A DNA stretch of 64,000 bases from Streptomyces sp. NRRL S-337 (GTDB taxonomy: Bacteria; Actinomycetota; Actinomycetes; Streptomycetales; Streptomycetaceae), in assembly GCF_000720175.1 (NCBI RefSeq), contig NZ_JOIX01000029.1:17865-81864 (forward strand), in the 5' to 3' direction. The position numbers and the translations under genes were made by a program. Under the pieces are notes generated by a model. It was given only the letters and a program-made list of their open reading frames with translations, was not told the DNA's origin and did no database searches. Numbering within the stretch: position 1 is the first letter of the stretch; every line of letters begins with the position of its first letter. This document shows positions 1-8,050 of the stretch, in pieces.

Positions 1-783
1 CGCCTCTCCGGAGCGCGCCCCCAGGGCGCCCCCACCCCCCACCCCCTCACCTTCCACCTCGACGACGCCCTCCGCGCCCAGGTGCGCTCCGCCGCCACCG
101 CCTTCGCCCGGTACGGCGCCGACACCGCCACCCGAACGGTTTCCTTCGACGACTTCGGCGCCACCACGGCCAAGTCCCTGGGCGTCTCCCCGGACGCCTT
201 CGTCCAGCTCGCCTACCAACTGGCCCACCAGCGCGCCAAGGGACACCTGGGCGCCACCTACGAGTCGATCGCCACCCGCCAGTGGCGCCGCGGCCGCACC
301 GAGGCCATGCGCGTGGTCACCCCGGAGATCGTGGACTTCGTCGCCACCCTGCAGGACCCGGCGACCGACCCCGCCGCCCGCCGCGCCGCCCTCCACACCG
401 CGGCCCGCGCCCACGTCACCCGCGCCAAGGAATGCCAGGCCGGCGACGCCCCGGAGCAACACCTCTGGGAACTCGAACTGATCCAGCGCCGCCGCGGCCC
501 CGACCTCGGCCTCACCGAACAGCCCGCCCTCTACCGCACCCCCGGCTGGCTGGTCATGCGCGACGACTACCTCAGCACCAGCTCCGCCCCCTCCACCCAC
601 ATCCAGTACTTCGGCTTCGGCTCCACCAGCCCCCGCTGCATCGGCGTCGCCTACGTCCTCCTCCCCGACCGCTTCCACCTCTACCTCTCCACCCCCCGCC
701 CCGTGGCCGCCGAAATGCACGCCTTCGCCGATCACCTCCGCGAGGCGGTACACGAACTCCGGGAGCTGCTGGCGTCGGGATGA
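1..783 (+). CDS. Choline/carnitine O-acyltransferase family protein, C-terminal part (5' end outside window)
   Basis: The frame is open from base 1, so the gene starts before the window; about 260 C-terminal residues are visible. The text resembles the C-terminal half of choline/carnitine acyltransferases: an AYQLAHQR...YES...R..GRTE segment, where the family has its carnitine/CoA-binding TYES-like motif, followed by LSTSS and a FGFGSTSP...GVAYVL stretch that lines up with the final beta strands. Family members move acyl groups between CoA and carnitine or choline; they are common in eukaryotes and sporadic in actinomycetes. The catalytic His would lie upstream of the window, so activity cannot be judged. 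A hairpin follows at 827-854. The family call comes from recognised motifs, not a search. Confidence 0.72.
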   Translation, partial: RLSGARPQGAPTPHPLTFHLDDALRAQVRSAATAFARYGADTATRTVSFDDFGATTAKSLGVSPDAFVQLAYQLAHQRAKGHLGATYESIATRQWRRGRTEAMRVVTPEIVDFVATLQDPATDPAARRAALHTAARAHVTRAKECQAGDAPEQHLWELELIQRRRGPDLGLTEQPALYRTPGWLVMRDDYLSTSSAPSTHIQYFGFGSTSPRCIGVAYVLLPDRFHLYLSTPRPVAAEMHAFADHLREAVHELRELLASG

Positions 784-826
784 GCAATTGACACGTAGGG
801 CTCAGCCCCAGACACCAACCCGCAGT

Positions 827-854
827 GGCGACGCCTCGAATGCAGGGCGTCGCC
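827..854 (+). terminator. Hairpin after the carnitine-acyltransferase-like gene
   Basis: GGCGACGCC at 827-835 pairs perfectly with GGCGTCGCC at 846-854, with a 10-base loop, 43 bases after the stop codon. There is no U-run, as is usual for Streptomyces terminators. Confidence 0.5.
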
Positions 855-1011
855 AAGGGTTGGGAGGCGGCTGAGCCGTCTCGGACAGACCGGGAGGAGC
901 GAACTGAGGCACTGCTCGGCGGAGAGGGACTGCGAGTTGCCCACCTCCGAGGTGCGAGGGATCCTGCTAGGAGGGAACACTGCATTCCTTTGGGGGTCTA
1001 CCTTCCGTTGC

Positions 1012-1046
1012 CCCGTTTCTCGTCACGCTCAAATAGTCGAAACGGG
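1012..1046. repeat. 8-bp inverted repeat upstream of the secreted Cys-rich gene
   Basis: CCCGTTTC (1012-1019) and GAAACGGG (1039-1046) are perfect inverted copies separated by 19 bases, about 130 bases before the ATG at 1174. It could be an operator or a weak hairpin; nothing in the sequence decides. Confidence 0.35.
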
Positions 1047-1173
1047 AATTGCCTTATCTGCCGCTGCAGTCGGTTCTCTCCCGACGGCTGCACGATGGGG
1101 AATTCATGTCGGTGTCTGACACTTGTCTCATGCGGCGAATCGATGAAGTTCTCTCCGTGAAATCGAGGCGGCT

Positions 1174-1815
1174 ATGTTGCGTTTCGTGAGAAAGGTCGAA
1201 GCCTCTCTGGTCGTGACAGCGTTCATGCTGGCGACCTGCCTGTTCTCAGGAGGTTTCAGCGGTTCACTGGCTGTTGCGTCCCCCGTGGCAGAAAGTGATG
1301 CAGATGTCGTTCACCCGCTATCGGTTCAGGATTTCAACGACTATTGCAAGGATCAGGGGTACGGGCAGGGTGTCACGACCATCGGCGAGGATGCGTACTC
1401 CATACGTTGCAAGAACGATGACGGCAGTCTGCAAGAATTCGCCAATGACGAAGACATTCACAATTTCGTCGAGGGTGTCTGTGGAGCGGCTTACCCGAAA
1501 CGCAATGTAATCGACCGGCTCAGGACTATGGCGAACACTTACAGTGCATGGGAATGCATGGATAGCGTCTCCTATGCGGGAGTGCCCGACCTGGAGGGTT
1601 GGTGCAAAGCCAAGGGGCTCAATCTACTTGCCTCAGAGAATGCCAAGTACCCTGCATACCGCTGGTTCTGTGTGAACTCCGATAAGTCGCGCGTAGAGGG
1701 TATACCCGTGGACCAGGTCTGCAAGTGGCAATATGGCTCTGACGCACTTGACCGGTTGGCTAATGCCAACGCCACGGAAATAGGTGACGCGTGGGACTGC
1801 AGGTACGTGAGATAG
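1174..1815 (+). CDS. Secreted Cys-rich protein with two tandem four-Cys repeats
   Basis: 213 residues. An N-terminal signal peptide (KVEASLVVTAFMLATCLF then a small-residue region ending near AVASPVA) predicts export. The mature part is an internal duplication: unit 1 (about residues 50-130) and unit 2 (about 137-211) both run YC/WC...K..G...RC/FC...GVC/QVC...WEC/WDC, so four cysteines recur in the same order, probably as disulphides. Each unit also ends in a helix-like ...DRL..MAN or ...DRLANAN stretch. GC is clearly below the neighbours, and codon choice is relaxed, suggesting recent transfer or rapid evolution. GAGG lies a few bases before the ATG. I do not recognise the family; a secreted toxin, inhibitor or binding protein are all possible. 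Confidence 0.7.
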   Translation: MLRFVRKVEASLVVTAFMLATCLFSGGFSGSLAVASPVAESDADVVHPLSVQDFNDYCKDQGYGQGVTTIGEDAYSIRCKNDDGSLQEFANDEDIHNFVEGVCGAAYPKRNVIDRLRTMANTYSAWECMDSVSYAGVPDLEGWCKAKGLNLLASENAKYPAYRWFCVNSDKSRVEGIPVDQVCKWQYGSDALDRLANANATEIGDAWDCRYVR

Positions 1816-1897
1816 CAGCAGTACTCGCTAGCGAGTTGGTGAACCCTGGACGATCTGACGCCACTCCGCCGCCGGTTGCCGGTGGCGGAGGCCGCAT

Positions 1898-1945
1898 GCC
1901 GGGCGCAACTACTTCAGCAACGCCGGGCGCAACTACTTCAACAAC
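1898..1945. repeat. 24-bp tandem duplication spanning the fpg stop codon
   Basis: Two adjacent 24-base units, 1898-1921 and 1922-1945, both begin GCCGGGCGCAACTACTTCA and differ by one base. The stop codon of the minus-strand glycosylase gene (1933-1935) lies in one unit, and an identical in-frame TAG sits in the other. This looks like a recent in-register duplication of the gene's 3' end. Confidence 0.8.
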
Positions 1946-2799
1946 CGCGACAACCGCCGGTCGGCGAGCGGCCTGCCCCCGGTCTGGCATGTGGGGCAGT
2001 ACTGCAGCGACGAGTCGCTGAACGACACCTCCCGTACGGTGTCCCCGCAGACCGGACAGGGCTCCCCGGTCCGCCCGTGCACCCGCATCCCCGTCCTCTT
2101 CTCCGCCTTGAGGTCCTCCGGCGCCAGCCCCCGGGCCCGCTCGACCGCCTCGCCCAGCGTCGTGACGACCGCCGCGTACAGCCGCGCCACCTCCTCCTCG
2201 GACAGATCGGCGGCGAGCTTGAACGGCGACATCCGCGCCGCGTGCAGGATCTCGTCCGAATAGGCGTTGCCGATCCCGGCCAGCACGCTCTGGTCCCGCA
2301 ACACGCCCTTGATCTGCCGCCGTTCGCCCGTCAGCATTCCGGCGAAGGCCTCCTGGGTGAAGTCGTCACCCAGCGGATCGTGCCCGAGCCGCGCGACCCC
2401 GGGCACCTCCTGCGGATCCCGCACGACGTACAGCGCGAGGTGCTTCTGACTACCGGCCTCCGTCACGTCGAACCCCGCACCCTCGGGCTCCCGGAGCCGC
2501 ACCCGCAGCGCCAGCGGCCCCTTCCCTGGACGCGGCGGAGCCGCCGGCAGCCGCTCACTCCACCGCACCCACCCCGCCCGCCCCAGATGCATCACCACAA
2601 ACAGCTCCCCGGCCCGGAGCGCGAGGAACTTGCCGTACCGGGCCACGGCCTCGCACGCCTGCCCCTCCACCGCCCCCAGCGGCGGATCGTAGGTCTTCAA
2701 CGCGGCCACCGACACCAGCTGCGCCCGGTCCACCACCCGCCCCGCCAGCCGCTCCTCCAGGAACCGCCCCAGCGCCTCGACCTCCGGCAATTCAGGCAT
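1933..2799 (-). CDS. Fpg/Nei-family DNA glycosylase (formamidopyrimidine-DNA glycosylase type)
   Basis: 288 residues. The protein begins MPELPEVE, the Fpg signature in which the exposed Pro2 is the Schiff-base nucleophile and Glu3 the acid catalyst; this fixes the start at 2799 although the frame opens further upstream. RYGKFL corresponds to the beta-hairpin Lys region, and the C-terminus has a four-Cys zinc finger (CPVC...YCPTC) used for DNA binding. The enzyme removes oxidised bases and nicks the abasic site. It is a stand-alone gene, read away from the kinase-MFS gene. Actinomycetes carry several paralogues (MutM, Nei), so the exact lesion preference is open. The last codons overlap a 24-bp tandem duplication. 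Confidence 0.9.
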   Translation of the reverse strand: MPELPEVEALGRFLEERLAGRVVDRAQLVSVAALKTYDPPLGAVEGQACEAVARYGKFLALRAGELFVVMHLGRAGWVRWSERLPAAPPRPGKGPLALRVRLREPEGAGFDVTEAGSQKHLALYVVRDPQEVPGVARLGHDPLGDDFTQEAFAGMLTGERRQIKGVLRDQSVLAGIGNAYSDEILHAARMSPFKLAADLSEEEVARLYAAVVTTLGEAVERARGLAPEDLKAEKRTGMRVHGRTGEPCPVCGDTVREVSFSDSSLQYCPTCQTGGRPLADRRLSRLLK

Positions 2800-2911
2800 A
2801 TCCCCAGTCTGCCGCGCAGTCCGGCTCCCGGCCACAGAGCCCCCGCCCCGAGCCCCGCCCCGGGAAGGGAGAAGGAAGTGTGAATCCGGTACGGGGATCC
2901 GCGCCGTGGAT

Positions 2912-2917
2912 TACCTT
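2912..2917 (+). promoter_or_regulatory. Probable -10 hexamer for leaderless expression of the kinase-MFS gene
   Basis: TACCTT lies six bases before the GTG at 2924, so transcription would begin at or next to the start codon. There is no convincing Shine-Dalgarno before either candidate start. Confidence 0.45.
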
Positions 2918-2923
2918 GCCCCC

Positions 2924-5557
2924 GTGGACCAGTTGATCTCATCGGACCCGACGCACATAGGCCCGTACCGCCTGATCGCCCGCCTGGGCGCCGGCGGTAT
3001 GGGGCTGGTGTACCTGGGCCGTTCCGAGGCCGGACGGACCGTCGCGGTCAAGGTCGTCCAGGACGAGCACGCACAGCATCCGGAGTTCCGCAGGCGCTTC
3101 GCCCGTGAGGTGGCCGCGGCCCGGCGGGTGGGCGGCTCCTGGACGGCGGACGTGCTCGACGCCGACACCGAGGCCGCGGTGCCCTGGGTGGCGACCCAGT
3201 ACATTCCGGGGCCCGACCTGACCACCGTGGTGGCGGACGACTACGGGCCGCTGCCCGAGCACTCCGTCCGGCTGCTGGCCAACCGCCTCGCCCTCGCCCT
3301 GCAGGCGGTGCACGAGGCGGGCCTGATCCACCGCGACCTCAAGCCGTCCAATGTGCTGGTGACGGTGGACGGACCGCGCGTGATCGACTTCGGTATCGCG
3401 CGGGCCATGGACACCCTCGCCGGGGACAGCCTGCACACCCGCACCGGCATGCTGATCGGATCCCCCGGCTTCATGTCGCCCGAGCAGGTACGCGGCCTCG
3501 AACTCACCCCCGCCAGCGACGTGTTCTGCCTGGGCGCCGTCCTCGTCTACGCCGCCACCGGGCGCCTCCTCTTCGGCGCCACGGAGACCGGCCTGAACGC
3601 CCACCTCTTCCGGATCGCCGAGGAGGAGCCGGACCTGACCGGCGTACCGGAGCCGCTGCTCGACCTCGTACGCGAATGCCTCGACAAGGACCCGGCCGCG
3701 CGGCCCGCCCTCCAGCAGGTCGCGGCTCGCACGGAGACGGACGCGGAGGGGGAGTGGCTGCCGGGCGCGGTGCTGGCCCAACTCGGCCGTCACGCGGCCC
3801 GGTTGCTGGACTACGGCCCTGAGACGGCCGTCGGCACACCCGGTGCGGCTCCCGCCGGGGCGCCCATGGCGGCTCCCGAGGTCCCCGCAACCCCCGCCAC
3901 TCCGCCCGGCCCGCCGCAACCGTCGACACCCCCACCGCCCGCGTACTCACCCACCGCCCCGGCCCAGCTCGCCACCCCGCAGGGCTTCGGACCGCCCCTG
4001 AACCCGCCCTCCCACGCCTGGCCCCCACCGGCCTGCCCGCCGAACCTCCAGGATCCGCCCCCGCACCCCAGGCGCTGGTGGGGCCTTGTGGCGGTCGCCC
4101 TGGTGCAGCTGTTCGTGCTGCTCGACGCGTCGTCCCTGCACCTGGCGATGCCGTTGATCGTGGCGGACCTGCACCTGCCCGCCGACGCCCTGAACCCGCT
4201 GTTCACCGCGTACGGACTGGCCTTCGGCGGGCTGCTGCTGCTCGGAGGCCACCTCGCCGACTTGATCGGCCGCAAGCGGATGCTGTTCATCGGGCTGGCC
4301 GGCTTCGCGGTGGCCGCCGCATTCGGCGGAATGGCCCCGACCTCCGGCATGCTGATCGCGTCCCGCGCCCTCCAGGGCGCCTGTGCCGCCCTCCTGTCCC
4401 CGGCCGCACTGGCCCTGGTGACGGCCAACTTCCCCGAACCCAAGGCCCGGGGCCGGGCGTTCGGCATCTACGCCGCCGTCGCCGCCGGCGGCTCGACGGC
4501 CGGCCTGCTCACCGGCGGCTGGCTGATCGAGAACCTCAGCTGGCGCTGGTGCCTGTTCGCCGACGTCCCCCTCGCCCTGCTCGCCGTGATCGGCACGGCC
4601 ACCCTGGTCCACGACCGCCCGCTCCGCCCCCGCCGCCGCCTCGACGCGCCGGGCCTCCTGCTCGGCACCGGCGGGATCGTGGCCCTGGTCTACGGCTTCC
4701 AGGAGACGGGCCCGCGCGGCTGGCTGGACCTCCTCGTCCTGGCCCTGCTCGCCCTCGGCGTCGTCCTCCTCCTGGCCTTCGCCCTCTGGCAGAACAGGAC
4801 CCCCGACCCGCTCCTGCCACCCCACCTCACCCAGGACCGCAACCGCCTCGGCTCCTTCCTCGGCCTGTTTCTGACCGGTGCGGGGACGCTCGCCCTCTTC
4901 CCGACCCTGATGGCGTACCTGGAGATCGTCCGCGGCTACTCCCCGACAGCCACCGCCATGGCCCTCCTCCCCACGGTGGCCGCGATCCTCATCGGCTCCA
5001 CCCAGGTCTCCGCCCGCCTGCTGCACCGCACGGCGCCGCGTAACCTGATCGCGCCGGGCCTGGCACTCACCGCCTGCGGCCTGCTCCTGCTGACCGGCCT
5101 GGAGCCCGGCAGCGACTACACCACCGTGATCCTGCCCGGCATGACCCTGGCCGGCCTGGGCCTCGGCATGGCCCTGATGCCGCTCTACTCCCTCGCCACG
5201 GGCGGCATCACCGCCCCGGACTCCGGCGGGGTCGCGGCAGTGACCAGCACGACCGACGAGGTGGGCGCGGCGCTCGGCACCGCGCTGTTCAGCAGCTCCC
5301 TCGCCGCGGCCATCGCCGCCCGACTGGACGCCGTCCAGGGCCTCCCACCCACCTTCGGCGCCGCGGCCCGCAACGGCCACGTCATCACCCCGGCCGGCCT
5401 TCCACCCCAACTCGCGGAAACCGTCACCAAGGCCACGGTAGGCGGCTACGCCGACACCCTGTGGTGGTCGGTCGGCCTCACCCTCCTCGCAGCCCTGGCC
5501 ACGGCCCTACTGATCAGGCCCACCGCCACGACGACCCTGGGACCTGTACATGAGTAG
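2924..5557 (+). CDS. Ser/Thr protein kinase fused to a DHA2-type MFS transporter
   Basis: 877 residues from the GTG at 2924 (an upstream in-frame GTG lies at 2906). Residues 12-270 form a Hanks-type kinase with all key parts: glycine loop GAGGMG (22-27), Lys43 in AVKVV, catalytic HRDLKPSN (Asp138), IDFG (Asp155) and GSPGFMSPEQ. A Pro/Ala-rich linker of roughly 100 residues follows, then about 490 residues with some 14 hydrophobic helices and MFS signatures (LIGRKRMLF loop, GIYAAVAAGGSTAGLLTGG). DHA2 carriers export drugs using the proton gradient. In Streptomyces the kinase is usually joined to a sensor or PQQ-repeat domain, so a transporter in that position is unusual. The gene is unbroken across the junction. 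Phosphorylation may gate the carrier, but this is inference. Confidence 0.88.
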   Translation: MDQLISSDPTHIGPYRLIARLGAGGMGLVYLGRSEAGRTVAVKVVQDEHAQHPEFRRRFAREVAAARRVGGSWTADVLDADTEAAVPWVATQYIPGPDLTTVVADDYGPLPEHSVRLLANRLALALQAVHEAGLIHRDLKPSNVLVTVDGPRVIDFGIARAMDTLAGDSLHTRTGMLIGSPGFMSPEQVRGLELTPASDVFCLGAVLVYAATGRLLFGATETGLNAHLFRIAEEEPDLTGVPEPLLDLVRECLDKDPAARPALQQVAARTETDAEGEWLPGAVLAQLGRHAARLLDYGPETAVGTPGAAPAGAPMAAPEVPATPATPPGPPQPSTPPPPAYSPTAPAQLATPQGFGPPLNPPSHAWPPPACPPNLQDPPPHPRRWWGLVAVALVQLFVLLDASSLHLAMPLIVADLHLPADALNPLFTAYGLAFGGLLLLGGHLADLIGRKRMLFIGLAGFAVAAAFGGMAPTSGMLIASRALQGACAALLSPAALALVTANFPEPKARGRAFGIYAAVAAGGSTAGLLTGGWLIENLSWRWCLFADVPLALLAVIGTATLVHDRPLRPRRRLDAPGLLLGTGGIVALVYGFQETGPRGWLDLLVLALLALGVVLLLAFALWQNRTPDPLLPPHLTQDRNRLGSFLGLFLTGAGTLALFPTLMAYLEIVRGYSPTATAMALLPTVAAILIGSTQVSARLLHRTAPRNLIAPGLALTACGLLLLTGLEPGSDYTTVILPGMTLAGLGLGMALMPLYSLATGGITAPDSGGVAAVTSTTDEVGAALGTALFSSSLAAAIAARLDAVQGLPPTFGAAARNGHVITPAGLPPQLAETVTKATVGGYADTLWWSVGLTLLAALATALLIRPTATTTLGPVHE

Positions 5558-5744
5558 GTACGAGAACTACGACGACGAGCAGCCCGCCCCGCTCTACTCG
5601 TTGCCGGAAGAAGGCGACCGGGACGAAGAAAACACCACGCTCGTGGACCGCCAGGAAAGCGGAGACCGGGACCTCCACTACGAGGAATGGCGCCCCCACG
5701 ACCACAGCGGTCCGTACGGCCAAGGACGTCGCCGCCGGAACTGA
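5550..5744 (+). CDS. Small acidic protein overlapping the kinase-MFS gene
   Basis: 64 residues. The ATG lies inside the last codons of the kinase-transporter gene (ATGAGTAG, 8-base overlap), a layout that favours translational coupling. The product is hydrophilic and charged: an acidic half (YENYDDEQ..., EEGDRDEEN) then a His/Gly/Arg tail ending RRRRN, with no membrane segment. I know no family for it. The coupling suggests a partner of the transporter kinase, perhaps a substrate (it holds several Ser, Thr and Tyr). It may also be only a reading-frame coincidence. Confidence 0.5.
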   Translation: MSRYENYDDEQPAPLYSLPEEGDRDEENTTLVDRQESGDRDLHYEEWRPHDHSGPYGQGRRRRN

Positions 5745-5776
5745 CCTTTGGCCCTTGGTCGCCGCCCCACACAAAA

Positions 5777-5827
5777 GGGCCGTCGGTCGTGTTTCTCCCG
5801 AAGCGGGAGAAACACGACCGACGGCCC
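5777..5827. terminator. Perfect 24-bp stem bidirectional terminator
   Basis: Bases 5777-5800 and 5804-5827 are perfect inverted copies (GGGCCGTCGGTCGTG...) with a three-base AAG loop. It sits between the converging 64-aa gene and glnA and serves both strands. Confidence 0.9.
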
Positions 5828-5875
5828 GGAGACCTCACAGGCCGGAGCGGAAAACCGCGCCGGCTTGGGGCGGTC

Positions 5876-7285
5876 TTAGATGTCGTAGTAAAGCTCGAAC
5901 TCGTGCGGGTGCGGCCGCAGCTGGATCGGGGCGATTTCGTTGGTGCGCTTGTAGTCGATCCAGGTCTCGATCAGGTCGGCGGTGAAGACGCCGCCCTGCT
6001 GGAGGTACTCGTTGTCCTCTTCCAGGGCGTCGAGGACGGCCGGGAGGGAGGTCGGGACCTGGGGGACGCCCGCGTGCTCCTCGGGGGCGAGCTCGTAGAG
6101 GTCCTTGTCGATCGGCTCGGCCGGCTCGATCTTGTTCTTGACGCCGTCCAGGCCCGCCAGGAGGAGGGCGGAGAAGGCGAGGTACGGGTTCGAGGACGGG
6201 TCCGGGGCGCGGAACTCGACGCGCTTGGCCTTGGGGTTGGAGCCCGTGATCGGGATGCGCATGGCCGCGGAGCGGTTGCGCTGGGAGTAGACCAGGTTGA
6301 CCGGGGCCTCGAAGCCGGGGACCAGGCGGTGGTAGGAGTTCACCGTCGGGTTGGTGAAGGCGAGGAGCGAGGGGGCGTGCTTGAGGATGCCGCCGATGTA
6401 GTAGCGGGCGGTGTCCGAGAGGCCCGCGTAGCCCTGCTCGTCGTAGAAGAGGGGCTCGCCGCCCTGCCACAGGGACTGGTGGACGTGCATGCCGGAGCCG
6501 TTGTCACCGAAGATCGGCTTGGGCATGAAGGTGGCGGTCTTGCCGTTGCGCCAGGCGACGTTCTTCACGATGTACTTGAAGAGCATCAGGTCGTCGGCGG
6601 CGGCCAGCAGGGTGTTGAACTTGTAGTTGATCTCCGCCTGGCCGGCGGTGCCGACCTCGTGGTGCTGGCGCTCGACCTGCAGGCCGGCCTTGTCCAGCTC
6701 CAGGGAGATCTCGGCGCGCAGGTCGGCGAAGTGGTCGACCGGCGGGGCCGGGAAGTAGCCGCCCTTGTAGCGGACCTTGTAACCGCGGTTGTTCTCCTCG
6801 GAGCCGGTGTTCCAGGCGCCGGCCTCGGAGTCGATGTGGTAGAAGGACTCGTTCGACTTGGTCTCGAAGCGGACGTTGTCGAAGACGTAGAACTCGGCCT
6901 CCGGGCCGAAGTACGCGGTGTCCGCGATGCCGGTGGAGGCGAGGTAGGCCTCGGCCTTCTTGGCGATGTTGCGCGGGTCGCGGCTGTACTGCTCGCCGGT
7001 GATCGGGTCGTGGATGAAGAAGTTGACGTTGACCGTCTTGTCCCGGCGGAACGGGTCCACACGAGCGGTGGAGAGGTCGGCGCGCAGCGCCATGTCGGAC
7101 TCGTGGATGGCCTGGAAACCACGGATCGAGGAGCCATCGAACGCCAGCTCTTCGGCCGGGTCGAAGGCCGCTGCCGGGATCGTGAAGTGCTGCATCACAC
7201 CGGGCAGGTCGCAGAAACGGACATCGATGAACTTGACGTCCTCGTCCGCGATGAACTTCTTGGCCTCGTCGGCGTTCTGGAACAT
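5876..7285 (-). CDS. glnA: Glutamine synthetase type I (GSI-beta)
   Basis: 469 residues, the normal GSI length. It makes glutamine from glutamate, ammonia and ATP in the cytoplasm as a dodecamer, the main ammonium-assimilation route. Recognised parts: the N-terminal [14 protein letters not shown] beta-grasp segment, [18 protein letters not shown] with metal-binding His, NRSAAMRIP, and the [11 protein letters not shown] loop with the Tyr that GlnE adenylylates in enteric and Streptomyces GSI. The start at 7285 is fixed by an AGGAGGAGTT Shine-Dalgarno. A well-formed GlnR-type site lies about 100 bases upstream. The gene stands alone and ends at the strong hairpin 5777-5827. Confidence 0.98.
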   Translation of the reverse strand: MFQNADEAKKFIADEDVKFIDVRFCDLPGVMQHFTIPAAAFDPAEELAFDGSSIRGFQAIHESDMALRADLSTARVDPFRRDKTVNVNFFIHDPITGEQYSRDPRNIAKKAEAYLASTGIADTAYFGPEAEFYVFDNVRFETKSNESFYHIDSEAGAWNTGSEENNRGYKVRYKGGYFPAPPVDHFADLRAEISLELDKAGLQVERQHHEVGTAGQAEINYKFNTLLAAADDLMLFKYIVKNVAWRNGKTATFMPKPIFGDNGSGMHVHQSLWQGGEPLFYDEQGYAGLSDTARYYIGGILKHAPSLLAFTNPTVNSYHRLVPGFEAPVNLVYSQRNRSAAMRIPITGSNPKAKRVEFRAPDPSSNPYLAFSALLLAGLDGVKNKIEPAEPIDKDLYELAPEEHAGVPQVPTSLPAVLDALEEDNEYLQQGGVFTADLIETWIDYKRTNEIAPIQLRPHPHEFELYYDI

Positions 7286-7368
7286 CCAACTCCTCCTAGC
7301 CCGGTCACCGGTCGGCGGACGCGGGATTGCTACTCGGAACGCGACCAGTCCGGTGGCGCGCTCGCCCG

Positions 7369-7374
7369 ACCATA
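7369..7374 (-). promoter_or_regulatory. Possible glnA -10 hexamer
   Basis: On the minus strand TATGGT lies 10 bases downstream of the last GlnR-type half site and about 84 bases before the glnA start. TGCTTG, 16 bases further upstream, could serve as a weak -35, consistent with an activator-dependent promoter. Confidence 0.4.
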
Positions 7375-7384
7375 GGCAGGCGGG

Positions 7385-7422
7385 ATTTCTCAAGCATGAC
7401 CCATTTGTTTCGCCGAGGTTAA
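7385..7422 (-). promoter_or_regulatory. GlnR-type operator upstream of glnA (two consecutive boxes)
   Basis: Read on the minus strand the site is TTAAC-n6-GAAAC-n6-GTCAT-n6-GAAAT. This is the alternating a-site/b-site pattern (gTnAc-n6-GaAAc, twice, every 11 bases) known for GlnR, the nitrogen regulator of Streptomyces. The spacing is exact at all three intervals. GlnR activates glnA under nitrogen limitation in S. coelicolor. Confidence 0.82.
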
Positions 7423-7567
7423 CCGCCGCGCGGTCCTCTTTACCCCCCAGTGTGCGCCAATGAACGGGATTGCGGACCCGGTGGTGAGGCCAGGTTTCCG
7501 CCACCGTTCCGGGCGGTCCGCCCGCGCGGATACCGGCCCTCCGGGAAGGGAACGTATGCGGTCCCAG

Positions 7568-7573
7568 TACCGT
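7568..7573 (+). promoter_or_regulatory. Probable -10 hexamer for the RDD gene (leaderless)
   Basis: TACCGT lies six bases before the GTG at 7580, matching the leaderless layout seen at other genes in this window. Confidence 0.45.
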
Positions 7574-7579
7574 GGACGG

Positions 7580-8047
7580 GTGGACAACAGGCAAGCAATC
7601 GGATCGTGGATCTCCGGGCCCCGCGCGGCAGCCGAGGACATGGGCGTCGAATTCGGATACCGCGGGCAGCGGCTCGGGCTGCCGGAGGAGGGGCCGGGGG
7701 CGCTCGCCCGCCCCGGGCGCCGGTTCGCCGCGCTCTTCATCGACTGGGCGCTGTGCCTGCTGATCGCCTACGGGCTGCTCAGCGGCGGCCGGGCCCAGTC
7801 GGCGAGCAACTGGGCTCTGGTGGTCTTCGCGGTGCTCAGCGTGCTGACGGTCGGCACGGTCGGCTTCACGCCGGGCAAGCGGCTGCTGGGCCTGCGGGTG
7901 GTCGCCGAGGGCGGCGGCCGGATCTCGCTGCCGCGGGTGGTGCTGCGGACCCTGCTGCTCGTCCTGGTCATCCCGGCCGTCGTCTGGGACCGGGACGGCC
8001 GCGGACTGCACGACCGCCTGGTGCGCGCCGTACAGGTCCGGATCTAG
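7580..8047 (+). CDS. RDD-family membrane protein
   Basis: 155 residues from GTG 7580, chosen because the product then begins [22 protein letters not shown], the conserved N-terminus as I recall it in Streptomyces, and because a -10-like TACCGT lies six bases upstream. The RDD domain has its arginine and aspartate pair around [15 protein letters not shown], then hydrophobic helices near residues 57-75, 84-100 and 120-140, and [13 protein letters not shown], a typical RDD motif. RDD proteins are small polytopic membrane proteins of unsettled function; some act in Na+/H+ exchange. The gene diverges from glnA and ends in a degenerate repeat and a strong terminator. Confidence 0.85.
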   Translation: MDNRQAIGSWISGPRAAAEDMGVEFGYRGQRLGLPEEGPGALARPGRRFAALFIDWALCLLIAYGLLSGGRAQSASNWALVVFAVLSVLTVGTVGFTPGKRLLGLRVVAEGGGRISLPRVVLRTLLLVLVIPAVVWDRDGRGLHDRLVRAVQVRI

Positions 8048-8050
8048 CCG

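Larger units (their letters stand above)
784..1173. other. Intergenic stretch with a terminator and an inverted repeat
   Basis: This 390-base gap is less GC-rich than its surroundings. It holds a hairpin at 827-854 just after the acyltransferase gene and an 8-bp inverted repeat (CCCGTTTC / GAAACGGG, 1012-1046, 19-base spacer) upstream of the next gene. Short open frames here (825-1160, 937-1119) show no Streptomyces codon bias and no domain I know, so I do not call them genes. Confidence 0.5.

Noticed and set aside
825..1160. 111-codon frame between the first two genes
   Set aside because: No Streptomyces codon bias, no family and a terminator within its start region.
3947..5410. Minus-strand open frame of 487 codons
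   Set aside because: Shadow of the kinase-MFS gene, rich in Gly, Glu and Gln with no recognised fold.
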